A stretch of DNA of 64,000 bases, taken from assembly GCA_023213395.1 (NCBI GenBank), contig CM041465.1, positions 246,705,741 through 246,769,740 on the forward strand, given 5' to 3'. A model generated the notes under the pieces. That model was given only the letters and a program-made list of their open reading frames with translations, had not been told where the DNA came from and made no database searches. This DNA comes from Cycas panzhihuaensis. Lineage: Eukaryota > Cycadophyta. Position 1 is the stretch's first letter, and each line of letters opens with the position of its first letter. Positions 49,201 through 56,060 of the stretch are shown piece by piece. Made by a program: the position numbers and the translations under genes.

Positions 49201-52200
49201 CATACTTGTTGCCTTGGAGACAAATAAATGTTCATGGAAGTCTTAAAGTTCAAACCATATGTTGTCACATTTGATTCTAGAGACAATAATCAAAAGAGAT
49301 CACACTTATAGTTAGGACACTCAGATACTGTAACAGTTATTAAGCAAGAAACACGAGATGATGGAACAAGCTTATGACATCGTCTTTAGGAAGATTCTCA
49401 AATTGAGGCACTACAAATTCAAATAACATCTCATGTCTTGTCTTGTGTCAATCAGTCAGTAGTATTAGTTGTCATGATGTCTTTGGTATTCAGTTTGTTG
49501 TAGTCTTGACATTAAAGGTCAAATATTAAGGGGAGGTGTTAGAAGATAATGTTTAACGTAAATATTTAATGTATCAAGGTGTAAGCTGTGTTTTAGGGTC
49601 AATAGTGTTGTAGTCCTAAATATTATGTTAGGGTCTAAGGGTCTCATATTATAATATTGTTATGTAAGAAATTGAAAGGTCATTGGTTAGTTAGAAAGTG
49701 AAAAGTCATTGGGTGAGTTAAAGGTCTTTTGTCCCTCATGTTACTAACCTCACTTTCATATTTCCACCTATGGTGTATAAATAGGTGCGAAAGGTAGAGT
49801 AGGCGTATGAAGTCATCATGGAGTCTCTTGTTGAGACCGTAGTGTGATAGTATGTTGTTGTCATCTTTGACATGAGTTAATACAATTTCTATTTTGTTCA
49901 TTGTTGTTGAGGTTGAATGCTTTCCATGTGAAAGTTTAACATGGTATCAGAGTAGGTTGCATGTTTAGGCTGTTGTTTTGTAGGTTCGCCAAGTTTTTGA
50001 GAAGGGAGGAGGTGGCTTTGTTAAATTGGTTGTCGAATTGAAGATTTGAATTGGGAAGTTGAAGTCTCAAAGCCAATCACTATTGCAAAGTGTGCCAAGT
50101 GATGATAAGGGACAAAATTTGTACCAGGTAATTCTGTTCCTTTATTTTGTTATAAGAAAAAGATTATGAAGTCGTTGATTGATGAAATTGAAATTAAGGG
50201 TGACATGTGAAGAAAGTGCTAGTCATTGAATTCTATGAAGATCTAATATCCGTTAGGGTTTGTTGAGGCCCTTGGGACATTTTCAAAAACTCTTAAGTAT
50301 TCTTGTGAGATGACTTGCATGTCTGGGTGGACTTTTGTTTTTGCTTTTGCAGGCTCTGATATTGAATAACAATTAACGACATAACTTGGAGTTCATTTTC
50401 ATAGGATCTTCTCCATTTGATTTGAAAATACTATTTGGTTTGGGATGCTTGGGAGGGTCCTGCATTTGTACTTCCTTCCATTCTAGATAAATACCATAAA
50501 TAGTTGTTTGTAATTCATTAAAAATGTCTCTACTGTTCTCAACCATTGTACCTTTAACACCGCATTGACTCCTCCAAGTGGCATTGCAAACATCGCAAAT
50601 TCCAAGGAATACTCTTCAATTGTTAATGGGACTTTAGAGCAGATTCTTTCACAAAGCATAGCCTTTCCAAAATGATAGCCACTTGAAATTGTTTATACAA
50701 GACTTGTAATCATGTTCATTTGGCTACTTGTTGATAAAATTATGAGTGCTTCCATCATCCACTAGCACTATGACCACCTTGTTTTTTATCATTTTGTGGA
50801 GTTGCAATGTTTGTAGTAATGTGACCTTGTTGTTCTAGTTGTAGTTTGTAATGAGATTTTGACTCCTTCAGTGTTCATATCTTCTAATTCCTCCTTAATT
50901 TGACTGCCTTTTGTGTTTAAATCATTGGCTTCCACTTCCTCCATTGTTTAATCATTCTCTATCATGTATATTCTTTTTTCCTGAAGGCACTTGTGATCAT
51001 GGTTCCATTTAGCTTTGCATGTAAAATAGGTCATTTTTTTTAGACGTTTTGCCCTTCCTGTGTTATTTGGTTGACCTATCTTTTACATGGGGATTTTTGG
51101 TTTATTTTTGGAATCTCGGTGTAATGTTCTTCTAGTTGATGGAGAATCCCCCTTATTCTCTTCTTGTTTGAAGTGCTTGATATTGGGCACAAAATTTTGT
51201 CTTCACATTTTGAGATTGTACCATGTGCTATCTTGAGACCCAAGACTTTCATTATTTTCAATTGGTAGCGTATGTTTTCTTTTAGACCCTCGATGTAAGA
51301 CTCTATTAGATACTTATCTATTTTTTTCAATAATTTTGTTTAGTAAACTATGGAACTCTTGTATATTGTTGTCGTTCATGTCTGTTAAAGCTTATGTAGC
51401 TTGGCATAAAAGTTTGAATCCCACATATCTTTGTGTTATTTCCAAATTGATTTAGCGAAGAAATCTCAATTGAAATGTGTTGTATTTTGATAATCCCATT
51501 GCCACCATTGGAACTAGTGGAGTGCACTGTTTCTCAAACGCAATGGTGCAAAACATAATTTTTTGAGTCTGGCCTTATGATGGATGGTAAAAAAAAAAAA
51601 TTCCATATTTGTTAACCAACTTCAAACGTCCTTGCTTTTGTTGGGGTTGAATAGTTCTAGATGGAGCTTCATGTTTCTTAGTCCTTATTAGATCTCTTGT
51701 TGATCAATTCTTTTGTGCTTTAGCCACTTACGTTCATCATTATCCTCTTTTCTGTTTTCATTTTCTCCTTGTGTTGGTTTCCACTATTTAGTTTTTTGAG
51801 GCCTTCTAAGACTCTCTCGATCTTGGCATCCATGTTTTTTTTTTCAGTTATGGCTTTTATTTCTTCCTCTTGTGCTCCCAATATGGTTTTGACACTATAT
51901 TCAATTCCTAAAAGGTGCAACACCCCACTCTTTCGATATTCAACTATTATGGGTTTGATTGATCCCAAACGAAGCTCCAACCTGTCAATCCAAATGTATT
52001 TATGTATTTTTAATTTTAGGTCTTAATCACCAAAATTAAAATAACTTATATTTCAACTATGAAAGCTAAATGGAACCTTTCTTGATAGAAATATAATGAA
52101 AAAATGCTTCCAATGAATTTAATTTGAGGTGATTTAGAGACTTGTAGCTTATGTAATGACTCTTTGAAGTCGATTAAAATTTAGGGTTTTTGAGGATAAT

Positions 52201-55200
52201 ACTAATACATGTTATTAATTTACTGTTAACTTTTGATTTTGATATCCAAGCTAGTTGAATCCATTTTTAAGAGAAAGTAGATTTCAAGATGTTCCTATTA
52301 AAAAAAATTATTTGTAGTTAGTTGGATAGCCATATCTTTTTTTTATGTTTGGTGGAAGTTGTAGTAGCAGATTTTTGACCCTATAGATAGTAGTGGGTAG
52401 CAAGCCGAGTTTAAAGCCCTTACAAATTTTGCAATTCTGCTCCAAAACTTGTAACATGACCACTCATAATTTACAGAATAGGTGTGGCCATTTTAAATTT
52501 GTGATTGTTTTTTCAAAATTTAATCATTTACACCTTCAAAATGGTAGATATGTGGTAAAATCTTAATTGGCTAAGACTATGCTCTAGTACATTTGTTGCC
52601 ACCCTCTTAAATGGAAGCAATATAATAGTAGTCTCTTTTGAGGCAATGAGACCTCTAGAATGTTGTTAGGTAGTCACCACAAGTATAAAATTAAAATTGA
52701 GATAATTATCTTCAAGCACAAGATGGGTTACCATATTCACCTAGCTCAATCCTTCATTTTTCTTCCAAAGTACCAATTTTTAAATTGGATATTTGTATTC
52801 CTTTATTTTTGGAACATAACACTTTTTGAAGCCATGTTTTGTCTCCTTTCATAATAACATCCATGTGATTTTTTTCAAGGGTCCCTTCCTATAATATAAG
52901 TGGTTTAGAGCATAGTTACAAAATATGCCCGTATTTGGGCAAAATACACATGTATTTGACCTTCTGTCTTTGGATGTTGATGGACATCTCAGGTTTGAAC
53001 TATAAGGAAAAATAAAGCCTTAACAATGTTTCAGTTATAATTTTGAAGGCCTATGGGTGCTCTCAAATTATGTATTAAGTATTCAAATATGCATGAATAT
53101 CAATAATTACTTATTTTATTTTCTTTGTTTTTTATGTTCTTTGTATTTTTTTCATATGTATAGAGTGCCATATTTTTTTATTGCATTTTTTATATCTAAA
53201 AAATTTCCCATATTCTCTGTATTTTTTGAGTTTAGCTTATATCTTGTTCATCCTGTGCCTTGTGACCGTGGTTCAAAGTCTGGAATTTTGAATGTCTAAC
53301 GTTTTTGTGATATGTTCTTGTACTGCATAATTACAAGTTTTGCTGAATTTCTTCCTCTTGATCGTTGGGTTTGGGAATTCCAGGGCCTGGCAAAATTTCT
53401 TGCTAAATTGAGCAAATTTATGTTAATAGCCAACCTTGACTATTGATGGGGTTAGGCTTGACTTACGGCGTTGGGCACGGTTCAGTCTGGAATTTTGAAT
53501 GTCACATTTTTGTGATATGTTCTTGGGCTGTATAATTACAAGTTTTGCTGAATTTCTTCCCTTTGATCATTGGGATTGGGAATTCCAGGGCCTGGCATAA
53601 TTTCTTGCTAAATTGAGCAAATTCTTGTTACCAGCCAACCTTGACTGTTGATGGGGTTGGGCTTGACTCTTGATGGGAAGTGTGGGGTCCACATCTGGAC
53701 TGTGGGGAAACTTTCAGGAAACCATTTGGATGAATAGAAACTGCCTGGATGTGTTGAGACGGCTTGGAAATTGTGTGGACTTTTGCAGCAGCACAGAAAT
53801 AGTGCAATTGTACAGAACCCTTAAAGCAATTTAAACTTTAAAAGAATAAGTTCAAGACCTTAAAATAAGAAATCTTGAAAAGCCCTAAAGTAACTTTATT
53901 CGTTGCTTAACTTTATTTTTCATTGTGCAGCCTGGAGGTTCTAAACTACTTTCGAAACCTTATGTGAGGTTATTATGCATATCAGAATTGTATGCCCATT
54001 TTGTTGCTCTCTCTAAGTTCAGGGAATGCTTAAAATTTAAGTGGTTGACAAGCAAAAATATGGATTTTCATTTTTCATTTTTTTTTTTTTGTTCTTGACA
54101 AAAATTTGATTCATTTTTGTATTGCCAAACTCAAGCCTGAACTTAACCTTGCTAACCATCATTGTCAGTACATTCAGAGTTTGGATACTATTTTTTGTTA
54201 AGATCTGTGGTAAATTTTCAATCCTAGGCCAAATGCTTCCTGCATGGAGGTTGTGTTGCTTTATGTTGGATGCTGATTGTTCAGTATCATGCTATCATTT
54301 TTTCATATTCTCTGCAGTTCCTGGTTGTTTGCAGTGAAATTGCAATAAGTTTATGGGGAGTAGTGTTTATTGCCACGGCAACAAAAAATTAAAAAAAACT
54401 GAAATGCTTACAGTGGCTTTTCCCTTGTATTTTGGTAAATGGAAGAATTTAGTCTTTTTATAGTTAAAATAATTTCCACATCAATTAACTCTTTAGTTGA
54501 GAAAAAGTATGCGTAACTCGTTAGCACCTAGAAACGTGTTCTGTGACCTGCACAGTTTCTTCTTGCAAAATTACTCGGTTGTTGAATTTTGTGTAACACT
54601 GAATTTTTACATTAATTAGGGGTTAAGTTCGCACTTTTTAGTGTTTGCCGGTGCCTGTATCATAAGTAAAATATGCACAGTGAGTGGCAAAATCGGATCT
54701 AAGGTTAAATCCTATGATTACATTTCTTACCTACAAAGCCAAGGTGGGGTGCATCGCAATCTATAATGGTAGGATTGAATTTTACCTTAAAATGGTAGAA
54801 TTGCGCATCATCATTTTAATCTGCCTAATATTTCTTTAGCATTACTTGACCGAGGTCTCTTCAGCATTACTTAATTACTATTTCCTCGGCACATTTACCC
54901 AGCATTTAGCATTATTTGACTAATGTTTGCATTTGATATCAGATCCAAGCGAACCAGACATGCAGCAGGAAAGGAAAATGTTCCAGTCTGCGCAGACAAA
55001 AAATCCATGGAATGTGGAAATGGCAACAGAACATCCCTGTCAGCACACGCATCGGGTGTTAACGGCAACAATCAAGGGAGTGCTAATTTGATTGATCGTG
55101 GTGTCTATAGAGGTGGCGTGGGAACTCTACAAGATGAAAATAAGTTCCAATCTTCTTCCGCAGCCCATAAATTCGGAAATGCAAATGCTGGATATTTGAA

Positions 55201-55531
55201 TAACGTGATGCACCCTGTGGCAAACACTGTTGGACCGGCTAATAATAATAGTAGCCTAACCACAGCCAACATTAGTGTACGACAGCAGATCATGCCTTTT
55301 CATCATCCTCAAACGTTAGGTTTCATGGGACGCATACCTCACGTTACAGCATTACAGCCCCTTGGACCTCTGGTTTCGATGCCTACAGTTCGTGACAATG
55401 GTCCTTCTGGCGTAGCCCCAGCAATTGGTTTTCATCCTGCGATGAAAGAACCGTGTCGACATTTTGCTCGGGGAAGATGCAATTATGGAGATCATTGTAG
55501 GTTTGCCCATGATAGGAAGAACATGCTGTAG
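31094..55531 (+). CDS. SAP domain and CCCH zinc-finger protein (C3H62-like), seven exons, 5' end missing
   Basis: Spliced coding segments: 31094-31208, 31554-31615, 31864-31915, 32010-32121, 32417-32515, 32613-32722, 54943-55531. Every junction has GT..AG ends and the phases agree, giving about 380 residues from the first recognised exon to the stop. The protein starts with a SAP motif (LDKLKVDQCKVYLRKYGL, then RLTGKKAVLIERIREHLE), a fold that binds nucleic acids. A conserved plant block follows (ACTGDIVMFEQNVYDMYSIV, VVVGRIVKESYGAAKQQHTF, KPLLPLHPLLIKGRNLYRL). A linker rich in Asn, Gly and Ser leads to a C-terminal CCCH finger C-x7-C-x5-C-x3-H (CRHFARGRC, NYGDHC, RFAH). This architecture is that of the plant zinc finger CCCH domain-containing protein 62 group; a nuclear nucleic-acid-binding role is inferred. 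No frame break is seen, so the gene is probably functional. Upstream exons encoding the acidic N-terminus are not recognised. Confidence 0.88.
31554..31615 (+). CDS. host gene exon 2 of those seen
   Basis: Acceptor AATACAG, donor CAAG|GTGGGG. Reads IKDGSGERKYPKSSFILNCQ, the family block directly after the SAP domain. The split codon is completed on both sides. Confidence 0.88.
31864..31915 (+). CDS. host gene exon 3 of those seen
   Basis: Acceptor TTTTGTAG, donor GTGAGT. Reads GDACTGDIVMFEQNVYDM with split codons at both ends. Confidence 0.9.
32010..32121 (+). CDS. host gene exon 4 of those seen
   Basis: Acceptor GATTTTGTAG, donor GTAAGA. Reads YSIVSRSATGPSIGTRVVVG then RIVKESYGAAKQQHTFT, the most conserved plant-specific block of the family. 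Confidence 0.92.
32417..32515 (+). CDS. host gene exon 5 of those seen
   Basis: Acceptor GTCTTGAAG, donor GTGCAT, 33 whole codons. Reads IEVLWSTGVKPLLPLHPLLI then KGRNLYRLNTVRQ. Confidence 0.9.
32613..32722 (+). CDS. host gene exon 6 of those seen
   Basis: Acceptor TTTTATTGTAG, donor GTGAGG. Reads PWSNEDERRKVLQEKHSRGY then LARCTRDTRVRNKDLGR; charged, family-typical (ERRKVLxEKHSRG). Ends with two bases of a codon that the exon at 54943 completes as Arg. Confidence 0.88.
32723..33950. other. intron sequence before the chromovirus, no gene seen
   Basis: AT-rich, with a TATAATATCACATTATATTA-type stretch around 33650-33720. No transposon protein motif or exon is recognised. Confidence 0.4.
33951..34177 (-). 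repeat. 3' LTR of Gypsy-4
   Basis: TGTCACCCTCCTCAATGGAA to TATAATATAACA, matching 52594-52821 along its length. Confidence 0.82.
34226..34500 (-). pseudogene. Gypsy-4 integrase C-terminus and chromodomain fragment
   Basis: On the minus strand HITLPKLNDEGSLILQPESI, LDTRAKQLQTRKNQ and RYNGKTWEE follow the chromovirus pattern LPELDEEG..PExILDxRxxQLR...W...TWE. It is truncated upstream at the SINE and the inverted block. The aromatic cage is only partly kept. Confidence 0.78.
34502..34840 (+). mobile_element. tRNA-derived SINE with perfect target-site duplication
   Basis: The body is 34519-34823 (305 bp). A 17 bp duplication ACAATTCTTTTGATTGT is exact at 34502-34518 and 34824-34840. The 3' end is an A-rich tail (about 34794-34822). 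Near the 5' end GGGTGGATTGGTAAG resembles a pol III A box, and GGTTCAAAACCC at 34575-34586 is a B box, spaced as in tRNA. It lies in the sense orientation of the host gene. The perfect duplication suggests a younger insertion than its host element. Confidence 0.9.
35029..35430 (-). repeat. 3' LTR of copy A
   Basis: 402 bp, TGTTAAACTTCATGG to TTCTAACA on +. Matches the reverse complement of 49537-49941. Confidence 0.9.
35492..36490 (-). CDS. ORF of unknown function in copy A (332 codons, longest in the window)
   Basis: Open from MMIEKNIISPNTLSLTALKG to the stop 62 bp short of the LTR. I do not recognise the family. Near its start GKTALQIAKR faintly recalls an ankyrin repeat, but there is no second repeat. 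The middle is rich in Ile, Val, Tyr and Cys (VIYYLYVNIVGKRAHVIVTE) and the end is basic (TRDDGTIVTHRVKMLYCITH). It occupies the place of pol but has no retroviral motif. In copy B the same region (48520-49440) is recognisable but frameshifted. In copy B the gag frame runs through DDRHLKFKEEDKNEDLMIEK into this ORF, so the two were probably one polyprotein. Confidence 0.5.
   Translation of the reverse strand: MMIEKNIISPNTLSLTALKGKTALQIAKRVEVKKPKNDFRKHLLQVVHYGDTAILIKGLGNITVIFVDRLIVYFQMLSGHTIVCMCTKLYSVTFNMIAFSVLILQRIQIVLTYLAMALKDSFKERKDIVGMLFGKNLVHQYCCIFWASYLGLKINHVEVIYYLYVNIVGKRAHVIVTEIFIIFDTSLDDENKTKYFVESGQAPALVELRKKSLFLLFFQESVCWLEKLIILVALETNKCCFIEILKSKPYVVTFDPRDNNQKRSHLQSRHTDIVIVIKQKTRDDGTIVTHRVKMLYCITHRAYDIFFGKIPRLRHCKFKYFMSCLVSINSSY
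36652..37260 (-). pseudogene. gag-like ORF of copy A, with stops
   Basis: Begins at ATG 37260 (MELSDIIIFM). Typical Gag sequence follows: YQFLIHTLQNIGSAKEAWNL and LKKVHEKSPKEVQETIKR. A lysine-rich stretch (KNQIKKLKRKAKRGN) stands where a zinc knuckle would be; no CCHC is seen. Two TAG codons stand where copy B has Trp (NEYWLTNEPF and GLWKII), consistent with decay of methylated cytosine. The 3' part from 37029 is open for 125 codons. Confidence 0.7.
37261..39130 (-). other. long leader of copy A
   Basis: About 1.9 kb between the primer site and gag. It contains an antisense open frame at 37963-38199 (MLLHSEAISQQQSARNEWMI), whose start is conserved in copy B. A 27 bp tandem duplication (AGTGCAAGGAATGAATGGAT unit) lies at about 38001-38054. 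Confidence 0.5.
39143..39320 (-). repeat. truncated 5' LTR of copy A
   Basis: Matches 35029 onwards for about 178 bp. It breaks off at ACTCACCTATACAT, where it joins the plus-oriented LTR of copy B. Confidence 0.85.
39321..39691 (+). repeat. 5' LTR of copy B, slightly truncated
   Basis: Matches 49537-49941 from AATGTATTGAGGTGTAAG to AAAGTTTAACA. It contains a TATAAATAGGTG box-like element near 39524, which could be the LTR promoter. Confidence 0.85.
41483..41645 (+). pseudogene. gag of copy B, first part (cut by LINE)
   Basis: Starts MELSDIIIFMSERNEYWLTN and reads FWAIKMECMFRCEGLWKIIF, then meets the LINE target duplication at 41646. The Trp codons lost in copy A are still present here. The frame resumes at 47957. 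Confidence 0.75.
41808..46010 (-). pseudogene. LINE ORF2: endonuclease, reverse transcriptase, zf-RVT, RNase H
   Basis: Starts MKLTSWNIRGINAPSK at 46010, with LDILLLQEIRLEAKN and later TVSDHSPLVLGFD, the N-terminal and C-terminal endonuclease motifs. RT (about 45000-43500) has FLVLIPKKGDAKRMEDFRPI, MIVKIDLSKAYDRVSW, GLRQEDLLAPYLFIIM and HYHFMDDNIVLSRV; the expected FADD box reads FMDD. The zf-RVT block (about 42840-42540) reads PKVAIFWWLCLKNKI and CILCIQEESIDHIFLHC. RNase H (42340-41808) reads NFNGASKGNPG, HNAEIEP and VEGDSLNVI; the first catalytic Asp is Asn. Stops and frameshifts (for example after 44334, 43870 and 42186) prevent a full product. The longest open piece is 44334-45488. Confidence 0.92.
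46248..47413 (-). pseudogene. LINE ORF1 (DUF4283-type domain, CCHC knuckle)
   Basis: ATG at 47413 (MEETECNWNVDSLYQTKQLV). The RNA-binding-like domain includes VEVIALPKGCILFKFTF and KSPWMMGRKTMLMEKWHPDF, typical of plant LINE ORF1. The knuckle CLKCKCLGHVPHNC (C-x2-C-x4-H-x4-C) is near 46640-46690. The C-terminal tail is acidic and Gln/Glu-rich (46248-46571). TAG codons at several expected Trp positions, and shifts, break the frame. Confidence 0.85.
47414..47941 (-). other. LINE 5' UTR, probable internal promoter
   Basis: Non-coding, noticeably richer in C and G than flanking DNA. An A-run lies at about 47430-47444 on +. Plant L1 elements carry their promoter in this position; no specific element was identified. 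Confidence 0.5.
47957..48650 (+). pseudogene. gag of copy B, second part
   Basis: Continues copy B gag after the LINE: the region around 48007-48120 matches copy A (MLATFNKENLPFPYQFLIHT in A) in shifting frames. The open segment 48369-48641 reads MCELVYENRSYIKHNDCESL, DDRHLKFKEEDKNEDLMIEK and NIISPNTLSLTMLKV, joining gag to the unknown ORF. Confidence 0.65.
48723..49440 (+). pseudogene. unknown ORF of copy B, broken
   Basis: Open at 48723-49199 (MITIFQMLLGHIVVCMCTKL), clearly the same protein as 35492-36490 in copy A, including ALEDSFKERKDIVGM and INHVEVIYCFYITIIGKRAH. The C-terminal part to about 49440 continues in other frames. Conservation of the protein between two diverged copies suggests it was once under selection in the family. 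Confidence 0.6.
49537..49941 (+). repeat. 3' LTR of copy B, shared with truncated copy C
   Basis: 405 bp, TGTTAGAAGATAATG to AAAGTTTAACA. It is followed by a primer site rather than by a target duplication. Confidence 0.9.
49942..50268 (+). mobile_element. truncated third copy (C): primer site and leader start
   Basis: TGGTATCAGAGTAGG at 49942, then leader sequence matching 39692-40017, ending abruptly at GGTTTGTTGAGG, after which chromovirus sequence resumes. Confidence 0.85.
50269..52030 (-). pseudogene. Gypsy-4 gag and protease, broken
   Basis: On the minus strand: Gag pieces at 51720-51980 (MELRLGSIKPIIVEYRKSGV, then a charged, Lys/Glu-rich region) and 51076-51330 (KYLIESYIEGLKENIRYQLK). 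A decayed zinc knuckle FTCKAKWNHDHKC follows at about 51000-51030; its first Cys reads Tyr. The protease has VLVDDGSTHNFIN near 50735-50785, where the family has DSGSTHNFI, and PLGGVNAVLKVQWLRTVETF near 50590. The frame fails where RT should begin (HASHLTRILK then KCPKG), directly at the inverted block. Confidence 0.83.
52594..52821 (-). repeat. 5' LTR of Gypsy-4
   Basis: TGTTGCCACCCTCTTAAATG to GGAACATAACA. A degenerate RC primer site GCTCTAGTACA at 52581-52591 lies just inside. Confidence 0.8.
52822..54942. other. intron sequence after the chromovirus
   Basis: AT-rich with a tandem duplication (53278-53690) and a poly(T) near 54080. No coding exon matching the SAP-CCCH family is seen. The ORFs at 53057-53299 and 54122-54337 look like chance openings. 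Confidence 0.45.
53278..53690. repeat. tandem duplication (207 bp period) in the host intron
   Basis: GTCTGGAATTTTGAATGTC at 53278 recurs at 53485. Both copies include GGGAATTCCAGGGCCTGGCA and AGCCAACCTTGACT, with scattered differences. Confidence 0.92.
54943..55531 (+). CDS. host gene last coding exon: low-complexity linker and CCCH zinc finger
   Basis: Acceptor TTGATATCAG, stop TAG at 55529-55531. 196 codons including the stop. The N-terminal part (SKRTRHAAGKENVPVC) is basic, the middle is rich in Asn, Gly, Ser and Ala, and the finger spans the last ~30 residues, CRHFARGRCNYGDHC plus RFAH, ending KNML. Codon use is less AT-biased than the flanking repeats. Confidence 0.93.
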
Positions 55532-56060
55532 ATTGTTTGCCTGCAATCTCAGCATGCATATGCATATTTTTGAGCAAGTTTTCATCCTTCGATGAAAATG
55601 GTGCCCGGTATCATTTTTGTTGATTCTGAAATACATATAGTCCTGGATTACAGGCTGCTTGGTCTATAAGATGGTGCAAGGTTTGGGAGTTAGATTCTGC
55701 GGTTTTATGGAAATGGGTGTTATGCATACGTGCAGTTTCTAGCTGCATAATCAGTTTGTAGGTTATAGGTAGATTTTGAGCCTGTAAGGCTTGGATAATA
55801 TATAGATTTAGTGTCCATTTTTTCTACAAATTTTAGTCCTTGTTTGTGGATAGTTGGAATCTGTAATTGCATGTTACTATCTTTTCTGCAGAGTCCTACT
55901 GAAGCCATTGAATTTTTTGAATTTGGATCCAATTCTTTTACTTCTGTTCTATACCGCATTTCGGTAGGCCAACATGGTCTGAATGAGACTATTTTTGAAA
56001 ATGCTATGAGAGGTCCTTTCGGAAATCTAAGTGGAGTGAACGGCAAATTTTAGGGACAGT
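55532..56060 (+). other. probable 3' UTR of the host gene, possibly with an intron
   Basis: Non-coding after the stop. A good donor CCT|GTAAGG at 55784 and a good acceptor TACTATCTTTTCTGCAG at about 55891 could define a 108 bp intron. Downstream of the acceptor an open frame reads SPTEAIEFFEFGSNSFTSVL and on to 56053; it could be an alternative terminal exon or chance. No clear poly(A) signal can be placed. Confidence 0.45.

Larger units (their letters stand above)
39321..49941 (+). mobile_element. copy B of the pol-less LTR element, split by the LINE
   Basis: A 5' LTR lacking about its first 30 bp (39321-39691), an intact primer site TGGTATCAGAGCAG at 39692, leader, gag interrupted at 41645, LINE, rest of gag and unknown ORF (47957-49440), purine tract AAGGGGAGG before 49537, and 3' LTR 49537-49941. 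Without the LINE the internal region is about 3.55 kb, matching copy A. Confidence 0.85.
35029..50268. repeat. large inverted repeat made of a pol-less LTR element (two copies plus part of a third)
   Basis: The left arm 35029-39320 is an LTR element on the minus strand. The right arm (about 39513-49941) is the same element on the plus strand, interrupted by the LINE 41661-47941. The two 5' LTRs meet head to head near 39320. Long stretches match as reverse complements, for example the leader around 38520-38700 with 40145-40330, and gag 36652-37260 with 41483-41645 plus 47957-48400. The arms are about 4.3 kb and 3.9-4 kb without the LINE, with about 190 bp of unpaired LTR at the centre. After the right LTR the primer site and leader start again (49942-50268), giving a truncated third copy. 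Confidence 0.9.
33951..52821 (-). mobile_element. Gypsy-4: Ty3/gypsy chromovirus remnant carrying nested insertions
   Basis: LTRs of 227 bp (33951-34177) and 228 bp (52594-52821) share order and ends (TG..ACA on +). They are flanked by CTTCT and CTTTT, a 5 bp target duplication with one mismatch. On the minus strand a degenerate primer site (RC of GCTCTAGTACA) lies just inside the right LTR, then gag and protease (about 50440-52030). At the left end there is an integrase C-terminus with chromodomain (34226-34474), then a purine-rich tract. RT, RNase H and the integrase core are missing exactly where the inverted block 35029-50268 sits. The LTRs are strongly diverged, so this is the oldest insertion of the intron. 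Confidence 0.83.
32723..54942 (+). other. 22.2 kb last intron of the host gene, packed with nested retroelements
   Basis: It starts GTGAGG and ends GATATCAG. It is about 65 to 235 times longer than the other introns seen. The content is a chromovirus (33951-52821) holding a SINE, an inverted pair of pol-less LTR elements and a full-length LINE. The flanks 32723-33950 and 52822-54942 are AT-rich with one tandem duplication. Phase agreement and the absence of a further conserved exon support direct splicing of 32722 to 54943, but a small undetected exon cannot be excluded. Confidence 0.8.

Noticed and set aside
33951-52821. interpretation of the 33951 and 52594 repeats as unrelated dispersed repeats
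   Set aside because: Equal length, same ends, a primer-site remnant, gag-protease and chromodomain in the right order inside, and near-matching 5 bp flanks make LTRs of one element the better reading.
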